Below the pieces are notes generated by a model. That model saw nothing but the letters and a program-made list of their open reading frames with translations. It was not told the DNA's origin and ran no database searches. DNA of 64,000 bases, taken from Rallus limicola (taxonomy: Eukaryota > Chordata > Aves > Gruiformes > Rallidae). Shown here in pieces: positions 10,856 through 22,229 of this stretch. A program made the translations under genes and the position numbers. The DNA lies in assembly GCA_022605955.1 (NCBI GenBank), contig JAKCOZ010000001.1:98860211-98924210 (forward strand), written 5' to 3'. The stretch's first letter is position 1. Every line of letters begins with the position of its first letter.

Positions 10856-12184
10856 CTAGATTCCTAGACAAGAAAGTTTTGAAAGATACAACCAGAAAAT
10901 CATTCAAACAATTTAACTGTCTAGACAAAGACGTAGTCTAAAGGAATGCTGAAAAATAAAACCTACACTGACATAAGTGAAGAGAGACAATCATTGATGT
11001 ATTCTTGTCTTCCAGAAACACTACCCACTCATGTGAAGAATGCTGTCTCTTAAAAAAACAACAAACCCACAACTAAGACAGGGCCACATAATGAAAAGTA
11101 GAGAAAGGATTAATCTCTTTTAAACCAAATCAGCTCATTCAGGTTCAAACAGCAAATTCATAATCACATCCTTCATTAATATTGTCAGAAGCCTTCATAC
11201 TCTTTACTAGAATCTCACTGCAGAGGTTACACTAATACAAAAACAAGGACTGGGTCACCAGGGGTCTTGTTATCCTGCAACCAACCTGCTAGTTGGATGT
11301 TGCATCTGAGTTTAAAGCTCAGTATGAAAAACTTGCTAATGCTAAGCAGCTAGTGATGTACCTGTGTAGTCATGAGGGAAAAAGAATTAATCACAATTCT
11401 CTTTACCTCCATCTTAAGTCCCATATGTAATTGGTATCCTTAAGGCACATCTGTTCTTCCTCTCTTTCACAGCATTGATTAAATACAGACTGAAATCAAT
11501 ACACAGCAAACAGCATTCCTAATCAGAAGGCATTATCCATCAGGTAAATATCATCATACCATCATCAGGCTTTGTTCAGAGACTATTTCTTTGTTTGAGA
11601 TCCATGCAGTGATAATACAGAGTTAATTTTGTGTGTATTGTTTTACTCCTCAAATTCTTTTTTGCTAGTCTCGTTAGTTGCACTTCTTTTTTCCTGCTTT
11701 ACCTTTACACTGACAATGGCAGTACCATTATTGATTTAATGCATTAAGAACAAAGCTTTGAGGTTTTTGGGTGTACAAAATTTTATATTTAGGAGTACAG
11801 TGCACAAAACTTTCCAAAAAACAAGGGAAACAATAAGCAAGATAAAACTCAAACTTTTGACAAAGCTCTGTGCGTATTTCTGATCAAGACTGCAGGAGAG
11901 ATACCAAAAAAACTCACTCTTTATCACTATAAATGGCACTAGTTGCTTCCCATAATGGATTACTAAAGCCATAATCATGTCCAGAATGTCAAGGCAATGA
12001 GATTTACTTGTATTAACATGTTTTTTCTGAAGTCCTACTAAAGTATTAAGTTCCTGTATCTTCAGCATATTGGGTCCTCTAATAAAAATGTTGTGTTAAA
12101 TTTGATCGAATGTTCCAATAACTGGGACTAGCTTAGGCACATCCAAAGCAGCTGAAAGAGCTGTCTGATGTCAGCAAGGGATGT
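10856..12184. other. Unique DNA, no gene seen
   Basis: AT-rich sequence with no recognised repeat or exon. A 110-codon minus-strand open frame at 11736-12068 has no recognisable domain. Confidence 0.6.
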
Positions 12185-12415
12185 TCTGATTAGATGCAAG
12201 AATAAAAAATGTTACCATGTGAATGTTATAAACCAGGAACAAGTTTCCCAGAGAAGCTGTGGAATCTCTGTCCTTGGAGATACATAACACTTGAGTAGAC
12301 AAGACCCTGAGGAACCTGCTTTAATTGTCAAAGTTGACCCTGCTTTAATAAGGGAGTTGTATCAGACAAGCTCCCAAGGTTCCTTCCAATCCAAATTTTT
12401 CTGTGATTCTAAAAT
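12185..12415 (+). mobile_element. CR1 LINE 3' end, old and degraded
   Basis: The stretch starts in the LDARIKNV-like end of ORF2, passes 'CCCAGAGAAGCTGTGGAATCTC', and ends with CTTCCAATCCAAATTTTTC then TGTGATTCTAAAATG. It is much diverged, with no intact frame. Confidence 0.85.
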
Positions 12416-14120
12416 GTTTCCATCAAATCTATTATCATTGTTATCTCCAAAATGAGCAAAGAAAATCAAATAGTTCAAGAGACCAGATCTGGTTACAGGA
12501 CAGGACCAAGTAGCAGGGATGCTTGCTCCCATCTAATTGGATTCCACACATGGGGCCTTGTAGTCCTCAATCCCCCTCCTTCTCCTCTCTCTTTGCTCAG
12601 AGCCTTTGTAGATTAATCAAATCAAATCAGAAAGTTAGCATAATTCCTTTAAACTCGCTTTTGAATTCCTTGCTTATTCTATTTTCTACTTCAAATTTTG
12701 TTTCCCTTGTGCTGCAAAGTGTAACTAAGAAGAACAAAAACTTAAAAAAAAAATCCTATTTATTGTAAAAAAAATTAGTAGTGACTCTTCAAAATAATTT
12801 CTTTATGTTTTTTTTAAGCTAATTAATGTTTATTTAAAATTTTTATATGGAATTTAAAACAAAAAAAGCAATTTCTTGAGCATGCAGTTTAGTAAGTCTG
12901 TAAGTATCATTACTTGCAATTTTTAAATACCTACCAGCAATGTAGGACTTTTGTATCGTTATCGAAAATAACACCTGAATTATATTATAATTTGCTGACT
13001 TGTGAACAAATGTTACTCTCAGTACTTTATCCATAATAAACTGATCTCAAGAAAAGGGAAAACCATTTCCTAAGGTAATGCTTAGCGTGTCATTTAGGCA
13101 AGTGATTATCTAATATCATATAGCTTTCATGAACTTATAAATCAGTATGAGATTATGACATACAATTATAAGAGAACTTTATATGCAAATAAATTTACTG
13201 TGCTCACTTTTTAATCCTGTCTCTGCACAACAAAAGCTGCCATTTTTGACAGAGCCGGGAAATTGCATTAGCTCTGGGAGTTCATATTTAAATATGCCCT
13301 TCATATCTATTGAGGGAAAAATGCTCAGATTTCAAATATTTTTGATGGAATACTTCATAAATGAAGCACGCACACCCTGAGGGATTATGCCACTATTTCC
13401 ATTTAATTAAATTGATTAAATTAAAGTAAATGGTGATCTAACCTCAAAAGGAAAATATATTTCACTTATGAAAAATGTTGTCATTCATTTTCCTATATTG
13501 CATGTACAGCACATAATGTTTAAAATATGAGATTCCAGCTTTTCTAACAAGATATTTGTTATATAAAATTTAAGGTGATCTTGAACATTTAAAAAACTTC
13601 AGTATGTTTCAATGCATTACCTTAAAAATACTAGCCTCATGCTTCTAACCTCTGCTTACAACTATAGATGGATAAGAATTGAATCTGGGATAGTGGACAT
13701 GTGAAGATGTCTTTCAAAAAAATAGTACTATTCTGTATAGTTGCTGTGTATGTGTTTAACCATGGGAAAAACTATTGTCAGATTTCCCCTGCTACCCCCA
13801 AGACGAAGAAGAATCTTATCTAGGGAAGTAGTAAAGCTCAATCCACATCAAGGGATGCAATATAAACAAACACAGTATGATACATCTTGGACACACACTA
13901 AGATAAAAGAAAAATATTTGAAGAGAACCAGTCTATATGCTATTGTCTTTGTACCCTTTCCTCTGCTTTGGAAAGGCTTGGTTTCCCTATATTTTATACG
14001 ACAGTCACTTTGAAATAGCTACAAGCCCAGGAACTTTTTCCCTTATAATGATATTGTGACTTTTACCCAAAGGAAAATATACTAGCCCAAAGTAAGGGCT
14101 AATTAGATATAAGTGGAAAA
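12416..14120. other. Unique DNA, no gene seen
   Basis: AT-rich, with A-runs near 12742-12775. There is no recognisable repeat family and no open frame with a known domain. Confidence 0.6.
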
Positions 14121-14585
14121 CAGAATCACAGAACCACTGAGGCTGGAAGAGACCATCTAGTCCAACTTCCTGCTCCAGCAGGGTCAGCAACATCAGGTTA
14201 CCCAGGACAGTGTCGAGTCATGTTTTGAGTATCTCCATAGATGTAGACTCCACAACATCTTAGAGCAACTTGTTTTGGTGTTTCATCACCCTTGCAAGTA
14301 AAAAAAAAAAATTTTCTCGCCTTCACATGGAATTTAAGGTGTTTCAAATTATAACCGTTGTCTCTCATCCTTTAACTGAATATTGCTGAGTATGGCTCCT
14401 TCTTTGTTCCTTCCCATAAGGTATTTATATACATGGGAACAATCACCCCAAGCCTTCACTGCTTCAGGCTGGAAGCCTATCTCTTGGTCTCTCCCCATAT
14501 GAAAGAGATTGCAATCCCTTAACAATGCTAGTGACCCTCTGTTGAACTCATTCTAGTTGCTGAGAGATGTTGAAGACTCCCCGCT
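14121..14585 (-). mobile_element. CR1 LINE 3' end, minus strand
   Basis: Read on the minus strand it ends at 14121 with the tail complement CAGAATCACAGAACC, then GGCTGGAAGAGACCATCTAG, the usual CR1 3' UTR start seen from the other strand. It extends back to about 14585 through degraded ORF2 C-terminal sequence. Its 5' side abuts a plus-strand CR1 tail starting about 14605. Confidence 0.88.
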
Positions 14586-14604
14586 CACCGACCCCCTTCT
14601 TCCC

Positions 14605-14755
14605 CCCCAGATTTGTTTAAGGCCAGATTGGATAGGACTTTGAGTACCCTGATCTAGTAGAAGTTATTCCTGCCTGTGAGAAATGGGGTTGGAACTAGGT
14701 GATCTTTAAGGTCCCTTTGAACCCAAATCATTCTATGATTCTGTGAAACAACTTG
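14605..14755 (+). mobile_element. CR1 LINE 3' UTR, plus strand
   Basis: A short 5'-truncated piece: AAGGCCAGATTGGATAGGA at its start, then GGAACTAGGTGATCTTTAAG and the tail ATTCTATGATTCTGTGAAA. It sits head to head with the minus-strand copy at 14121-14585, so the two are separate insertions. Confidence 0.92.
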
Positions 14756-15059
14756 GTTTGTTATTTTCCAGCATTATTATTATTCCTGCTAGTACTTCTG
14801 ATTTTAGAATATGTTGGTATTTTAACATATAGGATACAAGGGAATATTTTAATAGTCTCTTCCTGCATGAGACAGAGTTCAATAAAATCTCAGATTCTCA
14901 GCAGAGATTCAGGCAACTGAGCACCTTTATTTATTTTGGTTTTATTGATAAAAATGATCTTGAAAGTTTTCTTTCTGTCTCTGCATTGCACTGCAATAAC
15001 AAAAGCATTGCAAAAGTGCAGTTAACAATTCCAACAAAATGAGATTTGAAGGGGTAAGG

Positions 15060-16340
15060 GAATAAAAACAGACTCACTCAACATAAGTCACACCAGTGTT
15101 TGAATGACACTTTTCTAGTGAGATCCTTTGGTCTGCCATCTCAATGAAGGTAGGGGATAGATAATTATGAGACAGCAAAGACACAAGGGTTATTGATGGA
15201 TTAAAAACACAGGAGATGAAGGGATCAGGACTTCTCCCCTAAAAGAGCTGGTAAAATTAGTAGCCCAAATGAAGGGCATCTACACCAATGCGTGCAGAAT
15301 GGAAAATAAACAGGAGGAGTTAGAAGCCATTGTGCTGCAGGAAAACCATGATACAGTTACCATCACAGAAACATGGTGAGGTGACTTGCAAACTGGGATG
15401 CTGCAATAAATGATTATAAACTCTTCAGAAGAGATAGGGAAGGAGGTGCTGTAGCTCTGGTATATTAAGGAGTGTTTTAACCCTCCAGAGCTTGATGGTG
15501 GGAATGACAATTTTGAGGGTTTATGGGTAAAAATCTGGGGAAAGGCCAAGAGTAGAGATATCATGGTGGGACTGTGCTATAGACCACCCAACCAAAATGA
15601 AGAGGCAGATACAATATTCTATAGCCAGATGCGAGAGTTATCACAGTCACAGGCATTTGTTCTCATGACACATTTTTGTTGGCAGAGAGGAAACAGTCTA
15701 GGAGGTTCCCATAGTGTGTGGAAGATAGCTTCCTAACAGTTGGTGAGTGATCCAGCTAGTGAAAAGACTCTGGAAAGGGCTTGTTGGTGATGTGAACTTT
15801 ATTGGATGTATGGGGAAAACACTGACAAATACTGAGCAAAAGGCTGAGGTACTTAATGCCTTCTTCAACTCAATCTTTAATTGTAAGATCAGTTGTTCTT
15901 GGGGTACCCAGTCCCATGTGCTGGAAGAGAGGGACAAGGAACAGAATGAAGCCCTCATTATCCAAAGGGAAGTGGTTAACAACCTGCTATACAGTCTAGA
16001 TATGCATAAGTCTATGGGATCTAATAAAATCCACACGAGTACTGAGCAAACTGGTGTTAAATGCTCACAAAGCCATCATTAATCAACAGTCCTTGGTAAC
16101 TGGAGAGGTCCCAGCTGCCTGGAAGTTAGAAAATGTTTTGCCCAACCACAAGAATGGTTGGAAGGAGGATCTGGGGAGCTACAGGCTTGTTAGTCTGACC
16201 TTGGTGCCAGGAAAGTTTATGGAGCAGATCATCTTGAGTGCCATGGTTTGGTGGTCGGACTTGGCACTTCTGGGTTAACAGCTGGGTTTGATGACCTGAA
16301 GTGGTCTTTTCCAACAAAAACTATTTATGATTCTGTGTTC
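15060..16340 (+). mobile_element. CR1 LINE, internally deleted copy with 3' tail
   Basis: The copy holds the region upstream of ORF2, much of the endonuclease domain, a short N-terminal reverse transcriptase section, and then jumps near 16240 to the last part of the 3' UTR (GGTCTTTTCCAAC, then ATGATTCTGTG). Most of the polymerase and the ORF2 C-terminus are missing. The upstream part (15118-15145) matches the copy at 58826, and 15165-15560 closely matches 41408-41830. It belongs to the same CR1 subfamily as both. Confidence 0.88.
15255..16235 (+). pseudogene. CR1 ORF2 remnant: endonuclease plus start of RT
   Basis: Visible pieces in order are: IYTNACRMENKQEELEA at the endonuclease start; ITETW at 15362-15376, holding the catalytic Glu of APE-type endonucleases, followed directly by TGA; KLFRRDR; a CYRPPN motif near 15575; and degraded sequence where GDFN would be (15660 region). 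Then come an internal deletion, KAEVLNAFFNSIF, and SYRLVSL/VPGKFMEQIIL of RT near 16180-16240. Stops, frameshifts and deletions make it inactive. Confidence 0.88.
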
Positions 16341-16486
16341 ATATTTTCTCCATTAAATTATTCAGTATAACATAAAAAGGTATGACCTAAGAGTTATGAG
16401 ATACAACAGTATATGTTTAAAGGGTCTCCAATCCTAAAATCTCTAAGGACTACAGTTCAGAAGTATTTTTTGAATGCTTCATTTTA

Positions 16487-16615
16487 CCTGGATCATCTGA
16501 GGCTAAAGGATCTGGGCATCTTTAGGCTTGAGAAAAAAAAGCTAAAGGGAGAACTTACCACTCTCTACAACTACCTGTTCAGAGGATATAGAGAAGGTGG
16601 AGGCAGATCCACTTA
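16487..16615 (+). mobile_element. CR1 ORF2 C-terminal fragment
   Basis: A short stretch translating to LRLKDLGIFRLEKKKLKGEL followed by TTLYNYLF, the conserved ORF2 C-terminal segment. Both ends are truncated. It may be a remnant of the same or an older copy as the element ending at 16340. Confidence 0.85.
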
Positions 16616-17724
16616 AGAAATGCACAGTAATAGAATGAGAAGCAATAAACATGATTTAGAATATAGAAAATTATGATTACATATACTAGATATAAGGAAT
16701 AAACACTTTCTGTCATGACGTAAAAAACATTTGGAGAAAAATGATCCCTTCAAAAAAAAACGGGGAGAGGGGTTTAAAATAGATGAAGAATGTTTTTAGT
16801 TAAATGGAAGATTTTTACACACCTTGCATTTTCATAGCAACTGTATAACTATTTTATAAAAAATCTATTAGAAAAGTGCGTAAAATGACTAGTCTAATTA
16901 AAATTCGCTTAACGTGCTTTTACACTACTGACAAGTGATGTAAATAAAATATTAGATAAAAATCTGGAAATGTAGCAGGCACGTACTCACAGCGTAACTT
17001 CTACCAGGCAGGCTGAGATAGGAGATAGCTGGTAATCAAACCTATCAGAACAGCAGATGCTGAGGTTGGGACTGATAAGACAACAGTCAGTAATGTGGTG
17101 CAAGACAGAGGAGAGAAGGATGGCAACCAAAATCAGGTAGCTACTGAACACAGAGAATAGATTTATTTGGTCAGAGATCATGAAAGGTTATCCTGTTCTG
17201 GACACAATCAGAGTAAACAATTTCTCAGCCTCTCTAGAATTACAGAAAGTCTGTAAACTATCCAATGACTGGGAGTGACTTTACTAGGCAATTACTATCT
17301 TCTCTAATGAATGACCACTAAAATATTGTGTAAACATATAGCACATTTTCTGAATTTAAAAGTTAGTCTAATATCCATTTTCTTTCTCATCCTTCTGTGA
17401 CATTGTTAATTACTAAAACTTATAAACATGTTCAAGATTATTTTCAATATAACCTTTTAGACCCAAAGATGCCTGAGACTATGTTGGAGTTAGTTTTATA
17501 ATATTTCAATAATATTAGAAAGGAAAGGTTTCCTCAGTAATTTATTAATATTCCCCTTACCATAACAGGGAAAAAAAAAGCCCAACAAACAGAGGATAGA
17601 AACTACAAGAGTTTATAAAAAATGAAGAATTTATCAAATCTAAGTTGCCATTTCAACTACAACAAGAAAAAATAAGTGTTTATCAAGACACAAATTTATA
17701 TATAATTATAACACAGGTTAACAT
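16616..17724. other. Unique DNA, no gene seen
   Basis: AT-rich sequence with no recognised repeat, exon or RNA gene. Confidence 0.6.
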
Positions 17725-19255
17725 AAACACATAAAGGAATTAGGTTTAATTATTTTCAGTGAATAAATGTTTCCTAAGATGAAATTTAAACCTCCATGGC
17801 AAAACTTGAGGACATGTCCTCTTGTTTTATCACTTCTATTTGGGAGAGACAAACCAACATAAACCTCACTACAACCTCCATTCAAGCATTTGTAGAGAGT
17901 AATAAGGACTCGCTGCAGCCTCCTTTTCTCCAGACTAAACAAGACCACTTCCCTCAAATGCTCCTCATAATCTTGTGCTTTAGACACTTCACAAGCTTCA
18001 TTGCTCTTCTTCGGATGTGCTTCAGTACCTCAATGTTCTTCTCGTAGTAAGGGGCCCAAAAAACAGCATTTGAGGTGTGTCCTCACCAGTGCCGAGTACA
18101 GGGGGACAATCAGTTCCTTTGTCCTCCTGGCCACACTGTTTCTGATACAAGCCATGCTGCTGTTGGACTTCTAGGCCACCTGAGCACACTGCTGGCTCAT
18201 ATTTGGCCAGCTGTTGACCAATACCCCAATGCCTTTTTCCACCAGGCAGCTTTCCAGCTGCTCATCTCCACACCTATAGTGTTGCATGGGGCTATTGTGA
18301 CCTCGCTGCAGGACCCAGCCCTGAGTCTTGTTGAACCCCATCAAATTGGCCTGAGCTCATCGATCCAGGCAGTCCAAGTCCCTCTGAAGAGCCTTCGTAG
18401 CCTCAAGCAGATCAAGACTTCCACCCAACTTGGTGCATTTTCTGCAAAGTTACTGAGCATGTATTGATCCCCTCGTTCAGATTATTGATAAAAATATTAA
18501 ACAGAAGAGGCTCCAGTACAGAGCCTTGTGGAACACCACATGTGACCAGCTGCTAAATAGATTGAACTCTACTCACCATGACTCTTTAGACCCAGACAGT
18601 TCTTTACTCAGCTTGTTCCTCACAAGAATGTTGTGGGAAATGATGTCAAAGGCTGTAAAAATAAATCTGTAAACTCCAGATGAATGACATCCACAGCCTT
18701 GACCTCATCACCTAATTGGGTGACCTTGTCAAAGAAGGAGATCAAGTTAGTGAAGCAGGACCTGCCTTTAATAAACCCTTGCTGACTGGATCTGAACACC
18801 TGCTTGTCCTCTACATGCTGCATGATAGCATTTAAGAAGACCTGTCCCACAGTCTTTCTGGGCACTAAGGTCAGACTGACAGGTCTGTAATTCCCTGGAT
18901 CCTCCTTCCTGCCCTTGTTGCAGAGAGGTGTAAAATTTTTCAAACTTCCAGTCATTTGGGACCTGCTGATAAATTATGACAAATGGCTTGATGAACACTT
19001 CTGCCAGCTTCCTCAGTACCCTTGGGTGAATCTCATCTAGCCGCAAAGACTTGTCTATGTCTTAAGTGGTGTAGCAAGTGGCTAACCATTTCCCCTTGGA
19101 TTATCAGACCTCAGTCTGCTCCTCATTCTGACCTTCCAGCTCATGGGACTGGTTGGCCCAGGATCAACTGGTTTTACTTTTAAAGACTGAGTTAAAGAAG
19201 GCTATATGTCCCTCAGTCTTTTTTTCATCCTGTTTCACTTTCTTTTAGTCATAAT
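17725..19255 (-). mobile_element. CR1 LINE, long minus-strand copy
   Basis: On the minus strand this covers ORF2 from the linker before RT (LNAFF-like near 19190) through RT to the C-terminal region (HLREVVLFSLEKRRLQRVLI near 17900). The 3' UTR tail is missing at the 17725 end. A second minus-strand CR1 with a complete tail begins 16 bp beyond, at 19271. The order of the two insertions cannot be settled from sequence alone. Confidence 0.92.
17760..19250 (-). pseudogene. CR1 ORF2 remnant: reverse transcriptase
   Basis: RT motifs read on the minus strand are EDPGNYRPVSLTLVPRK (near 18855-18905), GFIKGRSCFTNLISFFDKV, and the motif A region DVIHLEFTDLF, where the expected catalytic Asp is Glu (codon at 18674-18676). 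The FADD box reads FAEN (18437-18448), so both metal-binding sites are damaged. Later pieces (the region read from the AVFWAPYYE-like 18050 area to 17900) are in shifted frames. It is inactive. Confidence 0.9.
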
Positions 19256-19270
19256 ATTTTTATTTTTTAG

Positions 19271-20105
19271 AATCATAGAATCCTAGAATGTGTAAGGTTG
19301 GAAGGGACCTTTGGAGTGCAGCTAATCCAACCCCCCTGCAGCAAGCAGGGACATCTTCACTAGATCAGGTCACTCAGAGACCCATGAAGCCTGACCTTGA
19401 ATATCTCCAGGCATGGGGCCTCCAGTACATCTCCAGGGTAACCTGTTCCAGTGATCCACCACCCTCATATTGAAGAACTTTTTCCTAATATCTAACTTAA
19501 ATCTACTCTTTTCTAGTTTAAAACTGTTACCCCTTGTCCTACTGCTATATGCCCTCAATAACAGTTCTTCCTTAACTTTCTTAAAGGTACCTTTTAGGTA
19601 CTAGAAGATTACTGTAAGGTCCTTCTCCCGGCAGTCTTCTCTAAGCTGAACAAACCCAACTCAACCTATCTTCATAGGAGAGCTGCTATGTGATTATTTC
19701 TGTGGACGTCCTCGGGACATGCTCCAATGAGTCCATGTCTTTTTGTGTTGAGGGCTCCAGAGCTGGACACAGTACTCCATGTAGGGTCTCACCAGAGCAG
19801 AGTAGAGGGGCAGAATCACCTCTCTTGATCTGCTGGCCCCACTTCTGATGCAATCCTGGATGCAAATGACCTTCTGGACTGTGAGTGCACATCGGTGGCT
19901 CATGTCCAGCTTCTCGTCCACAAGTATTCCCAAGTCCTTTTCCTCAGGACTTTTTTTAAGCACATCATCTCCTACCCTCTATGGTTAACAGGGATTGTCC
20001 TGACCCGGGTGCAGGACTCTGCACTTGGCTTTGCTGAACCTTGTGAGGTTCACCTGGGCCAATATCTCCAGCCTGTCCAGGTCTCTCTGGATAGCATTTT
20101 GAATA
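19271..20105 (-). mobile_element. CR1 LINE 3' end, minus strand, tail intact
   Basis: The tail complement AGAATCATAGAATCCTAGAA lies at 19271, then GGTTGGAAGGGACCTTTGGA and ATCCAACCCCCCTGCAG. Upstream in element sense, the ORF2 C-terminus is readable in pieces: EYCVQLWSPQHKKTWTH, SREVILPLYSALVRPY and SPEEKDLGILVDEKLDMSH (19700-19960). The 5' truncation is near 20105. It is less diverged than most CR1 pieces in the window. Confidence 0.94.
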
Positions 20106-20864
20106 GTGTTTACTGAGAAAAGGAAGTGTTTAAGATTAAAATGTATTATTTGGGTAGAATAAGATTATTAATTTTATAGGGAGTTGTAGAATAGACATTT
20201 CTTGTCCCGTGTTAGTGATTTCATAGAGCAGTTGGTAGTTTTTATAACACTGCCTGAAATACTTAGATGTTTCTTTTCTCAGAAAGCTTCAAATTTTAAC
20301 AAACAGAAAACAAAATCATTTACAATGTGTTTATGGTTGTCTGCATGACTATTGCCTAATTAAAATCCATTAAATTTCTGAATAAAATTAACGTGAGTTA
20401 TATAATTCTTTTAAAATTAAAATTACAGTAATTAAAATCTCAGACAATAAGATTTTCACTTTGCTTATGGGATGAAAGTTTGTTATTTTTATCGCTCAAA
20501 AATGCATAAACCTTTGAACTTTTTTTAAGAGTAATCTGTATCAATTGTCTGTGAGAGTTACGAAAGAGACCAGTGAAGTGCGAAGTTACAGAAAAAAGCC
20601 AGAGAAATCCTTCATTAGTTGTATTTTAAACAATAATGTCACTGTATTGTGTGTTTCTGGTAGTTCACTGTGTCTACATTTCAAAGAGAACTACCTGTCT
20701 CATATCAAATGCTAGAATTGTTTCATAAAAAGGTATTTTTTAAACATAAAAATGCAGATGTAGTTTGTTGTTTTATTCCTGAGCACTGCTGACTTTGTAC
20801 ACTCAAGTTATCGATAGTTTATGGTTAGGCTCAGAAAAACTATATAAAATTACTGCCCTATACG

Positions 20865-20867
<3 letters not shown>

Positions 20868-20897
<30 letters not shown>
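20868..20897. repeat. (CA)n microsatellite
   Basis: About 15 CA units, preceded by GCACGCA and followed by CTATATGTGTACATAT. The array is long enough to be polymorphic. Confidence 0.92.
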
Positions 20898-20899
<2 letters not shown>

Positions 20900-21551
20900 T
20901 ATGTGTACATATAAAATGCTAAGGAAAAATACCCAAACACATTCAAAACATGTAATAGTCTCATGTCTAAGGTTTTAAAACTTCACTTGGATTAAACCAG
21001 GAAAAAAAAGAGTCTGACCTTTGGTCTGCATGTAGCAGAATAAAGACTTATGAAAAGCAAATATCTTTTGAAGTTGAAGCTCAGACTCCCCCACAGTGAT
21101 ACAGTGAAGGATTGCATTTTGTATTATCGGCTCCTTTTCCATTAGGAATTTTTATGTTAAAGTAAATCAGAATATTTGTAGATCTTTTTTATCTTAAAAT
21201 AATATTATCTCTCTGAGACAAGAAAAGGCACACTAGTTCTTTTGTATTTTAAGTTTGTGCCAGAAGTACCAGTGGAATCAGCTTCTCACATTAGAGATAA
21301 AATAAATTCCCCAAAGATCTGAGCCATTCAAAATAGATGGAAAAAGAATCTTTTGCTGTGTGTTCAAATAATAGATGTAGTATACACAAATAACACTCAA
21401 GAACAGCCCAATAATTCTTATATTAAAATTAGTTTTCTAGTGAAAGCCTGGACTTCTGAAAATTAGTATTGCTTACATTGGACAAAGGAAAAACACTAAG
21501 ATCTATAAATATTAGAGTTCATATTGATATGACAAATTTTTGTTGTGATGA

Positions 21552-21556
21552 ATAAT
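21552..21556. repeat. Target-site duplication ATAAT (left)
   Basis: ATAAT before the LTR matches AAAAT at 22225-22229 after it in four of five bases, as expected for an ageing 5-bp duplication. Confidence 0.7.
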
Positions 21557-21818
21557 TGTCTTGGTTTTGTTTAGGATTGAGTTAGTTTTCTTCCAAGCAG
21601 CTGGTATAGTGCTCTGTTTTCTGTTTAAGATGAGAATAATGTTGGTAACACAGTGGTGTTTTAGTTGTTGCCGAGCAGTCAGCAACTTTACGGCTTCTTA
21701 TACTGGCTTCCCGGTGAGAAGGCAGCGGACACCCAAGAAGCTGGGCAGAGAGGACAGCCAGAGCAGCGGACCCAAACTGGCCAAAGAGATTTTCCATAAC
21801 ATATGGCATCTTGCTGCA

Positions 21819-21825
21819 TATATAA
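21819..21825 (+). promoter_or_regulatory. TATA box of the LTR
   Basis: TATATAA lies in the position expected for the retroviral U3 promoter, ahead of ACTGGGGGGTGG. No evidence of present activity can be read from the sequence. Confidence 0.65.
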
Positions 21826-21905
21826 CTGGGGGGTGGGCTAGTAGGTAGGGTAGCTCAAGACCTAGATGATAATTGGCTTCAAGTGGTGAGAAATTGCACT
21901 GTTCA

Positions 21906-22068
21906 TCACTTGGGAGGATTATTATCATCCTCTTCCTCTTCTTTGTCTTCTTAATCTTTGTCATCTCTTTGTCATCTTCATCATCTTTGTTGTCTTCATC
22001 GCCTTCATTGTCGTCTTCTTTCTTCCTTCTTCTTTCTTCTTTTTTCTTTCTTCTTTCTTCTCTGTTTT
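21906..22068 (+). repeat. TTC/CTT-rich pyrimidine tract in LTR
   Basis: This is a run of TTC, TCATC and TTCTTT units, nearly pure pyrimidine from about 22009 to 22068. It lies between the LTR TATA box and the poly(A) signal. The same position holds a C/T-rich tract in the 10013 copy and TTATTA repeats in the 63617 copy. Confidence 0.85.
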
Positions 22069-22074
22069 CTGTCT

Positions 22075-22080
22075 ATTAAA
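22075..22080 (+). promoter_or_regulatory. LTR poly(A) signal ATTAAA
   Basis: ATTAAA in the context CTATTAAACTGTG, followed by a T-rich stretch. This is the usual R-region position in this LTR group. Confidence 0.75.
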
Positions 22081-22229
22081 CTGTGTATTGCTCAACCCAT
22101 GACTTTTTTTTTTCTTTTTCAATTCTCCCCCCATCCCACTGAGTGGGGGGTAGGGTGGTGGGAGGTGGTGTGGGAAAGTGGCTCTACAAGGTTTTTTAGT
22201 TGCCTGCCAGGTTAAATAATGACAAAAAT

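Larger units (their letters stand above)
20106..21556. other. Unique DNA with a CA microsatellite
   Basis: No exon or interspersed repeat is recognised; AT-rich throughout. The only clear feature is a dinucleotide repeat near 20868-20897. Confidence 0.6.
21557..22224 (+). mobile_element. Complete group B solo LTR
   Basis: A 668-bp element starting TGTCTTGGTTTTGTTTAGGA and ending GCCAGGTTAAATAATGACA. Landmarks are GAGTTAGTTTTCTTCC near the start, AAGATGAGAATAATGTTGG, ACTGGCCAAAGAGATTTTCC, a TATATAA box, a long TTC-rich tract and an ATTAAA signal followed by CTCAACCCATGAC. These define the ERVL-like group shared with 10013-10590 and 63617-64000. There is no viral coding sequence, so it is a solo LTR. 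Open frames across the TTC tract and its complement are low-complexity artefacts. Confidence 0.93.
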
